NCBI GenBank assembly: GCA_902362715.1
Contig: CABIXN010000007.1
Location: forward strand, 1 to 64,000
Direction of reading: 5' to 3'
Source: Lachnospiraceae bacterium
Lineage (GTDB): Bacteria; Bacillota; Clostridia; Lachnospirales; Lachnospiraceae
DNA length: 64,000 nt
Shown piece after piece: positions 33,271 through 44,342 of this stretch. The notes under the pieces are model-generated. The model saw only the letters and a list, made by a program, of their open reading frames with translations, ran no database searches and was not told where the DNA came from. Each line of letters opens with the position of its first letter. Position 1 is the stretch's first letter. The position numbers and the translations under genes were made by a program.

Positions 33271-33315
33271 AGATAAACTGTTGTTTTATATTTATTCATA
33301 AAAGGAGCTATACAT

Positions 33316-34224
33316 ATGGACATTAACAGATTAAATGAATTTATCGTACTGGCTACCCATCTTAATTACAGCAAAGCGGCAAATCAGCTTTATTTAACCC
33401 AGCCGGCTCTAAGCCGCCATATTCATGATCTTGAAAACACACTGGATGCACAGCTGTTTATCAGAGATACTCATAATGTATATCTGACGCCCATAGGTGA
33501 ACTGTTTTTCCAGGAAGCCAAAGAAATCGTAAACCGTTATCAGCATGCCTTAGACCTTGTAAAGGAAGCGTCTTCAAATACAACCGGACAGCTTACCATC
33601 GGTTTTTTGGGCGCCGCTGTCCAGCCCTTTCTTTCTCATTTTGTTACAACATTTGCTGCAACTCATCCACAGATTAAACTTACCTTTCAATGTAACGACA
33701 TTGATACTCTTACTAAGAATCTGAATGAGGATGCCATTGATATCGCTTTTGTCACTCATGTGGACCGTTCTTTCTTCTCCGGCCTGGAAAGCGAGACGAT
33801 TCTTACAGACCGGCTGATGGCTGTTGTAAATCCTGCTCATCCCCTAGCGCAAAAGACAAGTCTGTCACTACAGGATTTGTCGGGAATCCCCATTATTGCG
33901 TTTTCCCAGCAGACCAATCCTCTGGCTCATGATTTTCACAAACAGCTGTTTAAAAAAGCAAATGCCCATTACAATATTGCCCGGGAAACTCCCAATATGG
34001 AAACCGCATTCTTTTTTGCAAGTATCAACGAAGGAATTTTCATTATACCATCCCATCTGAAGTTTATGGCGGCGGGACTTTGCGTACTGCCTCTAGAAGA
34101 TGAATCCTGCTCTATCGCACTGAATCTGGTATGGAAAAAGCACAGTCCAAATCCTTCTATTCCGATATTCAAAAAAGAGTTTAACACCTTTATCCAGAGT
34201 GATGAATACAGTCAGAATACATAA
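33316..34224 (+). CDS. LysR-family transcriptional regulator
   Basis: A 302-residue LysR regulator: N-terminal winged helix-turn-helix (residues 1-60, LNYSKAANQLYLTQPALSRHIHDLE) and a periplasmic-binding-like effector domain from about 90. AAGGAG precedes the ATG, 45 nt after marR, so both may be on one mRNA. Likely target is the divergent cupin/hydrolase region 3 kb away, whose promoter has a poor -35 and a nearby palindrome; this is inference. It ends convergent with dnaJ. Confidence 0.88.
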   Translation: MDINRLNEFIVLATHLNYSKAANQLYLTQPALSRHIHDLENTLDAQLFIRDTHNVYLTPIGELFFQEAKEIVNRYQHALDLVKEASSNTTGQLTIGFLGAAVQPFLSHFVTTFAATHPQIKLTFQCNDIDTLTKNLNEDAIDIAFVTHVDRSFFSGLESETILTDRLMAVVNPAHPLAQKTSLSLQDLSGIPIIAFSQQTNPLAHDFHKQLFKKANAHYNIARETPNMETAFFFASINEGIFIIPSHLKFMAAGLCVLPLEDESCSIALNLVWKKHSPNPSIPIFKKEFNTFIQSDEYSQNT

Positions 34225-34235
34225 GCAATATAGTA

Positions 34236-34292
34236 AAAGACAGAACATAGATTTTTATCATAGAAAATCCATGTCCTGTCTTTCTTTTTATT
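34236..34292. terminator. Bidirectional terminator between lysR and dnaJ
   Basis: AAAGACAGAACAT (34236-34248) pairs with ATGTCCTGTCTTT (34271-34283), 12 of 13, with inner GATTTT/AAAATC pairing. TTTCTTTTTATT follows on the plus strand; the right arm runs close to the dnaJ stop. Confidence 0.75.
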
Positions 34293-35457
34293 CTTTGTCC
34301 TTATTAAAAAATCCTTTTTTCTTATGTCTGGAAGTCTTCTCCTCACTTCCCGAACCTGATTTTAAGGAATTTCCGCTGACTGCGTCAAATGCCCGCAGAG
34401 CTTCCTTTGCTTCCGCATTCAATCCTGTTGGAACCTGTACCACCAGTGTTACATAATGATCTCCTCTGATATTTTTATTTCTCAGAGAAGGCACGCCTTT
34501 TCCTTTCAGACGAATCCGGGTGTCTGTCTGAGTTCCCGGTTTCACCTCATAAATAATATCTCCGTCAATGGTGCTGATTCTGGCTTCCCCGCCCAATGCC
34601 GCCTGAGCAAAGGAAATGGGTGCAGTAGAATAAATGTTCATATCCTGTCTCTGGAATACCGGATGTCTGGATACTACTACTTCTACCAGCAGATCTCCTC
34701 TTGGTCCGCCGTTGATTCCCGGCTCTCCTTTATCACGAATCCGTACGCTCTGGCCGTGATCAATACCGGCCGGAATGCTGACCTTAATTTTTTTCTTACT
34801 GGAAACATATCCGGTTCCCCGGCAGTTTGTACATTTATCCCGTACAATTTTCCCTTTGCCGCCGCAGTCCGGACAGGTCTGTACATTCTGTACCATACCA
34901 AACAATGACTGCTGGGAAAATACAACTTTACCCTTGCCGCCGCATTTTGGACAGGTCTCCGGAGAGGTTCCCGGTTTTGCACCTGTGCCGTGACAGGTCT
35001 CACACTCATCCTTTAAAACAAGCTCGATTTCCTTCTCACAGCCAAATACCGCTTCCTCAAATGTAATTCTCACACTGGTACGTATATTAGCGCCCTTCAT
35101 GGGGCCGTTATTTGCCTGACGTCTAGAGCCGCCTCCAAAGAAATCTCCAAAAATATCCCCGAAGATATCTCCCATATCCATACCGGAAAAATCAAAGCCG
35201 CCTGCTCCTGCACCGCCTGCTCCGCCCTCAAATGCCGCGTGGCCAAACTGGTCATACTGCCGTCTCTTATCGGCATCACTGAGTACAGCATAGGCTTCGG
35301 AGGCTTCTTTAAATTTCTTTTCAGCCTCTTTATCTCCCGGATTCATATCCGGATGATATTTTTTTGCCAGCTGTCTGTACGCTTTTTTAATTGCGGCATC
35401 ATCAGCTCCGCGGTCAACGCCAAGAACCTCATAATAATCTCTTTTCTGTTCTGCCAT
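34288..35457 (-). CDS. dnaJ: Chaperone DnaJ (Hsp40)
   Basis: Co-chaperone that delivers substrates to DnaK and stimulates its ATPase. The 389-residue protein has a J domain with HPD ([13 protein letters not shown]), a Gly/Phe linker, four CxxCxGxG zinc repeats ([32 protein letters not shown]) and C-terminal beta domains. It is last in hrcA-grpE-dnaK-dnaJ and separated from dnaK by a stem-loop. Confidence 0.97.
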   Translation of the reverse strand: MAEQKRDYYEVLGVDRGADDAAIKKAYRQLAKKYHPDMNPGDKEAEKKFKEASEAYAVLSDADKRRQYDQFGHAAFEGGAGGAGAGGFDFSGMDMGDIFGDIFGDFFGGGSRRQANNGPMKGANIRTSVRITFEEAVFGCEKEIELVLKDECETCHGTGAKPGTSPETCPKCGGKGKVVFSQQSLFGMVQNVQTCPDCGGKGKIVRDKCTNCRGTGYVSSKKKIKVSIPAGIDHGQSVRIRDKGEPGINGGPRGDLLVEVVVSRHPVFQRQDMNIYSTAPISFAQAALGGEARISTIDGDIIYEVKPGTQTDTRIRLKGKGVPSLRNKNIRGDHYVTLVVQVPTGLNAEAKEALRAFDAVSGNSLKSGSGSEEKTSRHKKKGFFNKDKE

Positions 35458-35478
35458 ATGAATTCCCTCTTACAACAG

Positions 35479-35513
35479 GAAAGAGGCTGAAATAATTTCA
35501 GAGCCCCTTTCCA
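35479..35513 (-). other. Stem-loop between dnaK and dnaJ
   Basis: GGAAAG..GGCTGAAAT (from 35479) pairs with ATTTCAG..CTTTCC (to 35513), with two small internal mismatches and almost no loop. No T-run follows on the minus strand. It may stabilise the dnaK mRNA end or reduce dnaJ output. Confidence 0.55.
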
Positions 35514-35529
35514 AATGAATCTAAGTTTA

Positions 35530-37431
<1,902 letters not shown>

Positions 37432-37448
37432 TCAATTCTATCTTTAAA

Positions 37449-38087
37449 TTAGTTGGCAACCTTAACCATGCTGTGTCTTACGACAGAATCCCGATACATA
37501 TAACCTTTCTGGAATTCTTCAGCAATTATATTTTCACCGAAGTTTTCATCATCAATATGCATTACCGCATTGTGAAGATTCGGATCAAATTCTTTTCCCT
37601 CTGTCTCAATCACTGAGACCCCGGCTTCTTCTAAAACCGTCATCATCTGTTTGTAAATCTTTTCCATACCATCTATAAATGGATTCTCTTTTTCTTCCTC
37701 CGGTACAGCAGCAAGACCTCTTTCAAAGTTATCTACAACCGGCAGAATCTTTTCAATGATATTTCTGGCACCGGTCTCAAACATCTGGGATTTTTCTTTT
37801 TCTGTTCTTTTACGGAAGTTATCAAACTCTGCCATCTGACGCTTCACTTTATCTGTAAGTTCTTCAATCTGAAGATCTTTTTTATCCTTTTTTTCTTTTT
37901 TATCTTTACGGAATTTTCTTTCTTTTTTATCCCCTTGTTCTGTTTCCTCTTCTTTCACAGCTTCCTGTGCTGCATCTTGTGTATCGGCCTGTGCACACGC
38001 TTCTTCTTTTGTCTCACAGCCGGCAGCTTCTTCCTGCATGTTGTCTTTTACTTCCTCTGTTTCCAGATTCTGTTCATTCATTGCCAT
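37449..38087 (-). CDS. grpE: Nucleotide exchange factor GrpE
   Basis: Releases ADP from DnaK. The 212-residue protein has a long charged coiled-coil N-terminus (about 1-90, Lys/Glu-rich), then the GrpE core (AEFDNFRKRTEKEK, ILPVVDNFERGL, GKEFDPNLHNAVMHIDDENF) and ends VVRHSMVKVAN. AAGGAG lies 7 nt before the ATG. Second gene of the CIRCE-controlled operon. Confidence 0.96.
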   Translation of the reverse strand: MAMNEQNLETEEVKDNMQEEAAGCETKEEACAQADTQDAAQEAVKEEETEQGDKKERKFRKDKKEKKDKKDLQIEELTDKVKRQMAEFDNFRKRTEKEKSQMFETGARNIIEKILPVVDNFERGLAAVPEEEKENPFIDGMEKIYKQMMTVLEEAGVSVIETEGKEFDPNLHNAVMHIDDENFGENIIAEEFQKGYMYRDSVVRHSMVKVAN

Positions 38088-38105
38088 CGGACTTCTCCTT
38101 TCCGT

Positions 38106-39146
38106 CTACTCATCCTTCGATTTTTTAAACATTTCATCCAGCTGAACTTTCAGAGTTTTTAGATTATCTACCACATTCTCATAATCCATCCGCTTCGGTC
38201 CTACAATACCGATGGTTCCCTGGATTCCTTCTCCCAATTCATAGGTAGCGGTAACTACACTGCAGTCACGCATTTTCTGAATGGGGCTTTCATTTCCAAT
38301 ATATATCTGTATCCCTGTATTTTCCTCACCTGACATCGTTTCCGCAAGGAAATCTTTCAGTTCCTGTTTTTCCTCAAATGCGGAAATCAGCTCGCTTGCC
38401 TTCTGAGAATCGCTTAACTCCGGATACTTAAAGATGTTGGTTGCTCCGCTGGTATATACTTCTAGCTCCTCATCCTCCCGTATGGCCTCAGCCACTGCGT
38501 CCAGAATATCATTGACGATATGGCTGTGGATGCCGGCCTGTTCTTTTAATCTGGAAATCGTAGCCAGATTAATCTGTTCCAGCATCAGACCGTTCAAGCT
38601 GCTGTTTAATAAAATATTCAGCTTTAACATCGCCTCGTTATCAAGGAGCTCATCTATCTGAATCATCCGGTTTTTCACAATATTATTGTCAAGAACAATC
38701 ACCGCTAGAACCTGTGTCTCATCCACAGCTGAAAGCTGGATAAATTTCACTTTTCCACTGTGAACCTGAGGCGCAGAAATCATTGTGGCATAATTAGTAT
38801 TTGCCGCCAGCATTTTGGCCACCTGCTTCAACACCTGCTCCATCTTCTCGGTGCGCTCAATCACAAAGGCTTTCATCTCTGTAACTTCCCGCTCCTTTTC
38901 CAGCATCAGATTATCTACATAAAAACGATAACCTTTGTCAGAGGGAACCCTGCCGGCAGATGTGTGGGGCTGTACAATGTATCCTAACTCTTCTAAATCA
39001 GACATTTCATTTCGAATGGTAGCTGAACTCAAACTCAGATCCGAATATTTTGAAATGGTTCTAGACCCAACCGGCTCCCCGGTCTGCAGATATGTCCGGA
39101 TAATTGCATTCAAAATTTTTGTTTTTCTTTCATCCAATTCATTCAT
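38106..39146 (-). CDS. hrcA: Heat-inducible transcription repressor HrcA
   Basis: Represses its own operon by binding CIRCE, with GroEL as thermosensor. It has an N-terminal winged helix (residues 1-70, GSRTISKYSDLSLSSATIRNEMSDLEELGYIVQPHTSAGRVPSDKGYRFYVD) and the C-terminal HrcA domain. Start ATG at 39146 (346 residues) follows GGGAGG by 6 nt; an upstream in-frame start lies inside the CIRCE and is rejected. A perfect CIRCE lies just upstream. Confidence 0.96.
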   Translation of the reverse strand: MNELDERKTKILNAIIRTYLQTGEPVGSRTISKYSDLSLSSATIRNEMSDLEELGYIVQPHTSAGRVPSDKGYRFYVDNLMLEKEREVTEMKAFVIERTEKMEQVLKQVAKMLAANTNYATMISAPQVHSGKVKFIQLSAVDETQVLAVIVLDNNIVKNRMIQIDELLDNEAMLKLNILLNSSLNGLMLEQINLATISRLKEQAGIHSHIVNDILDAVAEAIREDEELEVYTSGATNIFKYPELSDSQKASELISAFEEKQELKDFLAETMSGEENTGIQIYIGNESPIQKMRDCSVVTATYELGEGIQGTIGIVGPKRMDYENVVDNLKTLKVQLDEMFKKSKDE

Positions 39147-39166
39147 TCCGGACCTCCCTGTTCTTG

Positions 39167-39193
39167 TTAGCACTCATTAAATTAGAGTGCTAA
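39167..39193. promoter_or_regulatory. CIRCE element
   Basis: TTAGCACTC-N9-GAGTGCTAA, an exact match to the CIRCE consensus, placed between the promoter and hrcA start. It is the HrcA operator. Confidence 0.97.
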
Positions 39194-39207
39194 TATGTTC
39201 TGTACAT

Positions 39208-39236
39208 AATGTAGCACCAACAAATAGCATTGTCAA
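39208..39236 (-). promoter_or_regulatory. Sigma-A promoter of the hrcA operon
   Basis: Minus strand TTGACA (39231-39236), 17 nt, TACATT (39208-39213), so CIRCE lies over the start of transcription. Confidence 0.75.
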
Positions 39237-39282
39237 CACTATTTTTTAAAGTTTTAAAATTTTCTCAGTGATTTAACTATAC

Positions 39283-39367
39283 GATAGACGACTGCACTTT
39301 GCACCAGTACCCGCCGCCACCCAAAGTGTATGCTTATGCTGTCAGGAAGTTTGGAAACTTTCCTATA
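39283..39367. repeat. Palindrome family member plus GC-rich hairpin
   Basis: AGGAAGTTT (39344-39352) and AAACTTTCCT (39355-39364) form a stem with a bulged T and continue as CTATA, like the other TAGGAA elements. Beside it, GCACTTTG and CAAAGTGT (about 39284-39329) flank a GC-rich CCCGCCGCCACCC core. The block abuts the terminator of the HAD gene. The GC-rich part is only loosely like that at 21968-22018. Confidence 0.5.
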
Positions 39368-39370
39368 ATA

Positions 39371-39408
39371 AAACAAGAACCCGGCTTTTTCGGATTCCTG
39401 TTCCTATT
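39371..39408 (-). terminator. Terminator of the HAD phosphatase gene
   Basis: Minus strand AACAGGAATCCG pairs with CGGGTTCTTGTT (two wobble pairs) around AAAAAGC, then TTTTATT. It ends the gpr-spoIIP-lepA-hemW-HAD run before the hrcA promoter. Confidence 0.7.
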
Positions 39409-39414
39409 AATATA

Positions 39415-40056
39415 CTATAAATAATTTAAAATTTCAGGCAGTGTCTGGGCAACACCATACAGCATTGGTACAATCTCTTCTTTGGGCAAAGCCAGATCTA
39501 CAACAACGACAGTTCTGCATCCTGCCCGAATGGCAGATAGCGCTCCGTTATCCGAATCCTCCACAGCCATGGCCTCCTCTGGAGCAATCCCAAGCTGTTC
39601 ACAGGCTGACAGATAAATATCCGGCTGGGGTTTCCCATGCTTTACCATAGAAGTAGTCAAAATCCGGTCAAACAGCGAATATACCCCTGTCTGCTTTAAA
39701 AATTCTTCCGCCCGGGTTTTGTCACTGGCAGTGGCAATTGCTGTTTTTATTCCCATTTTGTTCAGCCGGCTGACAGTTTCACCAACGCCGGGCTTTGCTT
39801 CTATTCCATATTTATCTGTATATTCCTTCATTCTCTTCCTGCGGACCATCCGGATTTTTTCAGCGTCCTTATCAGTTCCTAGAATCTCTTTAAAATAAGC
39901 AGGGGCATATTCTATCCCCAGACTCCTTAAATGCAGCAGCTGTTCTAAGGTCACCGAATACCCGCATTCCTCAATAGCCACATTCCAAAACCTGGTATAC
40001 AGTTTTTCCGTATCCAGCACCACACCGTCCATATCAAATAATACTGCTTTTATCAT
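39415..40056 (-). CDS. HAD-superfamily hydrolase, beta-phosphoglucomutase-like
   Basis: A 213-residue HAD subfamily I protein: motif I LFDMDGVVLDTE with both Asp, motif II Thr/Ser in AIATASDKT, the motif III lysine in VKHGKPQPDIYL, and motif IV in MAVEDSDNGALSA. A helical cap domain is at about 15-80. Such proteins are phosphatases or beta-phosphoglucomutases; the substrate cannot be told. The ATG is 1 nt after the hemW stop with GGAAGAG upstream, implying translational coupling. Confidence 0.88.
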   Translation of the reverse strand: MIKAVLFDMDGVVLDTEKLYTRFWNVAIEECGYSVTLEQLLHLRSLGIEYAPAYFKEILGTDKDAEKIRMVRRKRMKEYTDKYGIEAKPGVGETVSRLNKMGIKTAIATASDKTRAEEFLKQTGVYSLFDRILTTSMVKHGKPQPDIYLSACEQLGIAPEEAMAVEDSDNGALSAIRAGCRTVVVVDLALPKEEIVPMLYGVAQTLPEILNYL

Positions 40057-40057
40057 A

Positions 40058-41221
40058 TTACTCTTCCATTAAAAACTGTGAAAATACATAGTTGCTGATA
40101 TCAATTCCCTGTTCCGTAAGACGAATCATTCCCTGGTGCTCTTCTAGCAGCCGCTCTCCCTCAAGCTTTTGAAGCACTTCACCATAAACATTTTTAAGGC
40201 TGACGGAAAAATGTTTCAAAAAATCCGCCCCGGAAACTCCCTGCATCAAACGCAGCCCCAGAAACATAAATTCTTCCATCTGTTCCTGTTTGGTCAGTTT
40301 CTGAGGTTCCTCTTCCCCAATGGTGCCATCTAAATAGGAAGAAAGACTGCCCTCATTGGCAAACCTGCAGTTATCAATCAGAGAAGATGCACCGATTCCA
40401 AGGCCTAGGTAATCTGTCCGGTTCCAGTATCCTATATTATGGATACACTGTCTGCCGGGTTTGGCATAATTGGATATTTCATACCGTTCATATCCCTTCT
40501 CAGCCAAAAATTCTCTTGTAAAACGGTACATTTCCCGCTCCTCTTCTTCTGTGGGCAGAAACAAAGGCTGTCCGCCCTTTTGTCTGGTCTCATCATCATA
40601 GCCATATATTTTATAAAATGGCGTACCTTCCTCAATGATCAGACTGTAAGCGGAAATATGCTCCGGTTTTAAAGAAACCACTTTTTTAAGAGTCCGCTCC
40701 CAGCTTTGCAATGTCTGCCTTGGAAGGGCCGACATAAGATCTACATTAATATTATGAAATCCGCATTTTCTTGCACAGTCAAAACTTTCCAGAAAATCTT
40801 CATACGTATGGATTCTTCCAAGGAGCTTCAGCTCCTTATTTTCAGCTGACTGCAGTCCCATGCTCAGCCGGTTTACCCCTGCATGTTTATAACTTTTCAG
40901 TTTCCCGGCATCCAGGGTTCCCGGATTACACTCAACCGTTATCTCAGCTTCCCGGTCCAGAAAAAAATTTTCTCTCAGACAATCCAGGATTCCTCTGATA
41001 TCTCCCGTGGGAAGAATCGACGGCGTTCCGCCTCCAAAAAAGACAGAACATACCTTTCTGTCTTTATATTTCCCGGCCTTTTTTTTAATTTCCTCTTTCA
41101 GCCGCCGCACATATGCCTGCTTCACCAAACTGTCTGCAGGCATAGATAAAAAATCACAGTACGAGCATTTCTGCACACAAAATGGAATGTGTACATACAA
41201 TTCTAACTTTTTCAATGTCAT
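40058..41221 (-). CDS. hemW: Radical SAM heme chaperone HemW (HemN-like)
   Basis: A 387-residue radical SAM protein with LYVHIPFCVQKCSYCDF (CxxxCxxC), GGGTPS, and a C-terminal HemN domain. It lacks the extra Cys (CxxxCxxCxC is CVQKCSYCDF, with Phe) that marks true coproporphyrinogen dehydrogenases, so it is classed as the heme-handling HemW. AAGGG abuts the ATG at 41221; a TTG two codons further in (6 nt from AAGGG) may be the real start. It follows lepA by 5 nt. Confidence 0.92.
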   Translation of the reverse strand: MTLKKLELYVHIPFCVQKCSYCDFLSMPADSLVKQAYVRRLKEEIKKKAGKYKDRKVCSVFFGGGTPSILPTGDIRGILDCLRENFFLDREAEITVECNPGTLDAGKLKSYKHAGVNRLSMGLQSAENKELKLLGRIHTYEDFLESFDCARKCGFHNINVDLMSALPRQTLQSWERTLKKVVSLKPEHISAYSLIIEEGTPFYKIYGYDDETRQKGGQPLFLPTEEEEREMYRFTREFLAEKGYERYEISNYAKPGRQCIHNIGYWNRTDYLGLGIGASSLIDNCRFANEGSLSSYLDGTIGEEEPQKLTKQEQMEEFMFLGLRLMQGVSGADFLKHFSVSLKNVYGEVLQKLEGERLLEEHQGMIRLTEQGIDISNYVFSQFLMEE

Positions 41222-41226
41222 CCCTT

Positions 41227-43035
41227 CTATTTATCATCCAGCTTCAAAACGCTCATAAATGCCTTCTGGGGAATTTCCACATTTCCGATCTGACGCATCC
41301 GCTTCTTTCCTTCCTTCTGTTTTTCCAGAAGTTTTCGTTTTCGGCTGATATCTCCGCCATAGCATTTTGCAAGTACATCTTTTCGCATGGCCTTTACTGT
41401 TTCTCTGGCGATGACTTTGCCGCCTACCGCAGCCTGGATGGGTATCTCAAATAAATGACGGGGAATTTCCTCTTTTAATTTCTCGCACATCTTTCTGCCG
41501 CGCTCATAGGCGCTTCCTGAAAATACAATAAAGGACAAAGCATCTACTTCTTCTTTATTTATAAGGATGTCCAGCTTTACAAGTTCTGACTTGGCATAGC
41601 CTTTCATCTCATAATCAAAAGATGCATACCCTCTGGACCTGGATTTCAGCGCGTCAAAGAAATCGTAAATGATCTCATTTAACGGCAGATCATATTTGAT
41701 CAGCGCACGGGTTTCTTCCATATATTCCATACTTAAGTAAATGCCTCTGCGCTCCTGGCACAAATCCATAATAGCACCGATATATTCGCTGGTTACCATA
41801 ATTTCCGCCGAAACCATGGGCTCCTCCATAAAATCTATTTCCGAAGGATCCGGAAGATTGGAGGGATTGGTCAGCTCTATGACCGTGCCATCGGTTTTAT
41901 GAACTTTATACACTACCCCCGGAGCAGTGGTTACAAGATCCAAATTATATTCCCGCTCCAGACGCTCCTGGATAATTTCCAGATGCAGCAGTCCTAAAAA
42001 TCCGCACCGGAAACCAAATCCCAGGGCAATTGATGTCTCCGGTTCAAACTGTAAAGACGCATCATTTAACTGAAGTTTCTCCAGAGCGTCTCTAAGATCC
42101 GGATACTTGGCCCCGTCTGCAGGATACAGTCCGCAGTAAACCATAGGATTTACTTTTTTATACCCGGGAAGAGGCTGGCTGCAGGGCTCTTTTCTATTGG
42201 TAATCGTATCCCCCACCTGAGTATCTTTCACGTTTTTCAGACTGGCAGTAATATATCCAACCATGCCTGCAGACAGCTCTTCACAGGGAATAAACTGTCC
42301 CGCTCCAAAATATCCTACCTCTACCACATCTGCACTGGCTCCTGTGGCCATCATTTTAATAGGAGTCCCGGCTTTTACCGTCCCTTCCTTGATCCGGCAA
42401 AAGACAATGACGCCTTTATAAGAATCATACAGGGAATCAAAAATCAACGCCTGAAGAGGCGCTTTTGGATCCCCGGCAGGAGCCGGAATCTTTGTTACGA
42501 TCTGCTCTAACACCTCATCAATATTCAAACCTGTTTTTGCGGAAATCAGCGGGGCATCCTGGGCTTCAAGGCCGATAACATCCTCAATCTCATCAATAAC
42601 ACGCTGGGGCTCTGCACTGGGCAGATCAATTTTATTAATGACAGGCATGACATCCAGATCATGATCCAGCGCCAGATACACATTGGCCAGTGTCTGGGCC
42701 TCTACCCCCTGGGCCGCATCCACCACAAGAATGGCGCCGTCACAGGCTGCAAGACTTCTTGACACCTCATAGTTGAAGTCCACATGCCCCGGTGTGTCAA
42801 TCAGGTTAAAAATATATTCTTCCCCGTCTCTGGCTTTATAGATAATCCGGACAGTCTGGGCCTTGATGGTAATTCCTCTCTCCCGCTCCAGCTCCATATT
42901 ATCAAGCACCTGCGCCTGCATCTCCCGGCTGGTGAGCAGTCCTGTTTTTTCTATAATCCGGTCTGCCAGCGTGGACTTTCCATGGTCAATATGGGCTATA
43001 ATACAAAAATTTCTGATTTTACTCTGATCTATCAC
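41227..43035 (-). CDS. lepA: Elongation factor 4 (LepA)
   Basis: Ribosome-associated GTPase. The G domain shows [15 protein letters not shown] (P loop), DTPGHVDF, and [10 protein letters not shown]; the C-terminal LepA-specific domain contains the [13 protein letters not shown] and [22 protein letters not shown] blocks. I prefer a GTG start at 43035 (602 residues), because AGAGG is 9 nt upstream; the next possible start is a TTG at 43059. Placed between spoIIP and hemW as in B. subtilis. Confidence 0.95.
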   Translation of the reverse strand: MIDQSKIRNFCIIAHIDHGKSTLADRIIEKTGLLTSREMQAQVLDNMELERERGITIKAQTVRIIYKARDGEEYIFNLIDTPGHVDFNYEVSRSLAACDGAILVVDAAQGVEAQTLANVYLALDHDLDVMPVINKIDLPSAEPQRVIDEIEDVIGLEAQDAPLISAKTGLNIDEVLEQIVTKIPAPAGDPKAPLQALIFDSLYDSYKGVIVFCRIKEGTVKAGTPIKMMATGASADVVEVGYFGAGQFIPCEELSAGMVGYITASLKNVKDTQVGDTITNRKEPCSQPLPGYKKVNPMVYCGLYPADGAKYPDLRDALEKLQLNDASLQFEPETSIALGFGFRCGFLGLLHLEIIQERLEREYNLDLVTTAPGVVYKVHKTDGTVIELTNPSNLPDPSEIDFMEEPMVSAEIMVTSEYIGAIMDLCQERRGIYLSMEYMEETRALIKYDLPLNEIIYDFFDALKSRSRGYASFDYEMKGYAKSELVKLDILINKEEVDALSFIVFSGSAYERGRKMCEKLKEEIPRHLFEIPIQAAVGGKVIARETVKAMRKDVLAKCYGGDISRKRKLLEKQKEGKKRMRQIGNVEIPQKAFMSVLKLDDK

Positions 43036-43132
43036 AGTTTCATCCCTCTGCTTTCTCAACCGGCAGCCAGGCCGCCGTCAAACTCATTTTAATCAGAGCT
43101 AGTATAGCATGTGTAGATTTTATTTGTAAAGG

Positions 43133-44266
43133 CTAATTCTCACCGGAAAGAACGCTGTCAAGCACCTCTGCTAAGGGTTCCATGGCGTTTTTCGCTTCCT
43201 GCAGCGTATTTGTCTGGGCACCCACTTCCACCAGAAGTGATTTTGGACGGTAATGCATATTATACCGATATCCTTTTAAATAAATCTTTCTTGCAAATCC
43301 CGGATATTGCTGGGTGGCCTGAAGCTGCAGCTGAAAGGAGAAAGCAAGGTTATCCGCAATATACGGATTATGTAAATAGTCGATATCCCCCACCGCAGTG
43401 GTGCGGCTTAAACCATTAAAAAACATAACCTGAGCCATTTTCTTTCCATTGGTCTCTGTCACCAGTTTCGTATTTCCATTTACCCCGTCCCGGTGAAGGT
43501 CAATGACAACTTCAATACTTGGATTTTTGGCCAGAATTTTTTCCAGCGCCGGCCCGGCCACCGAATAGGCATTATCCCGGTCCTTGTCATACGTTCCCCG
43601 GTCATGAATCACATTGTAGCCATATTTCTCTTTCAGAAGTTTCGTCAAATAATCTCCCACTCCTACTACCGTGGTGGACAGATCACCACTCTTGCTGTCT
43701 TTATACCCTTCCAGGGAATGGGTATGATAAATCAGAATCTGGGGTTTTGAATTATCCTGAGATAATTTACAGTCTTTTTTCAGCAGACTATCTGCATTCA
43801 GCTGAGAGCTCTTAATCGTTGTGGTTTTATCCACTGTATAAAATTTCTGAAGCAGGTAGTCAAAATCCTTTAATTTATCTTTGGATATAGTAACAGGCTG
43901 ATCTTTTTTACTGCTTTTTTCGTTTTCTTCTATTACAGTTTCCTCGGAAACCGCCGCTTCATTTTCAGACGCCGCTTCCTGGGCGAGAATTGTCTCGTAA
44001 TCCAGATCGCTTTCTGTCTGGGTTTTATAGATAGTTTCTGCTGCTGTCTCTGTATACAGTGGATTCTCTGCTGCTAAAGCAGGTGATATATTCTGGAACA
44101 TGGAAAAACAGGTTTCATACTTAATATTCTGAAAGAACTCTCCGAACTCAAACCTGGTCACTAAAATTAACATACACAAAAAAGCTGCTATACTGCATAA
44201 CAGCTTTTTTGCGGCTTTTTTTTGATTTATATGGTATTTTTTTCTCCAATATTTTTGTCGCTTCAT
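43133..44266 (-). CDS. spoIIP: Stage II sporulation protein P
   Basis: Peptidoglycan amidase/endopeptidase of the engulfment complex SpoIID-M-P. The 377-residue protein has an N-terminal membrane anchor (about 20-40), a Glu/Ser-rich linker, and the amidase domain with ILIYHTHSLEGY (first zinc His), VIDLHRDGVNG and LLVEVGAQTNTLQEA. It follows gpr, and is probably forespore- or mother-cell-expressed. Presence shows the organism has sporulation ancestry. Confidence 0.94.
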   Translation of the reverse strand: MKRQKYWRKKYHINQKKAAKKLLCSIAAFLCMLILVTRFEFGEFFQNIKYETCFSMFQNISPALAAENPLYTETAAETIYKTQTESDLDYETILAQEAASENEAAVSEETVIEENEKSSKKDQPVTISKDKLKDFDYLLQKFYTVDKTTTIKSSQLNADSLLKKDCKLSQDNSKPQILIYHTHSLEGYKDSKSGDLSTTVVGVGDYLTKLLKEKYGYNVIHDRGTYDKDRDNAYSVAGPALEKILAKNPSIEVVIDLHRDGVNGNTKLVTETNGKKMAQVMFFNGLSRTTAVGDIDYLHNPYIADNLAFSFQLQLQATQQYPGFARKIYLKGYRYNMHYRPKSLLVEVGAQTNTLQEAKNAMEPLAEVLDSVLSGEN

Positions 44267-44342
44267 TCATTTCCCCATCTCACACTCATGTTTGGTTTAT
44301 CAACTGGTCACCATTATTTAATATATGAGTGAATTTTTGAAA

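Noticed and set aside
39147..39173. Longer HrcA protein starting inside CIRCE
   Set aside because: GGGAGG lies directly before the ATG at 39146, and the extension overlaps the operator.
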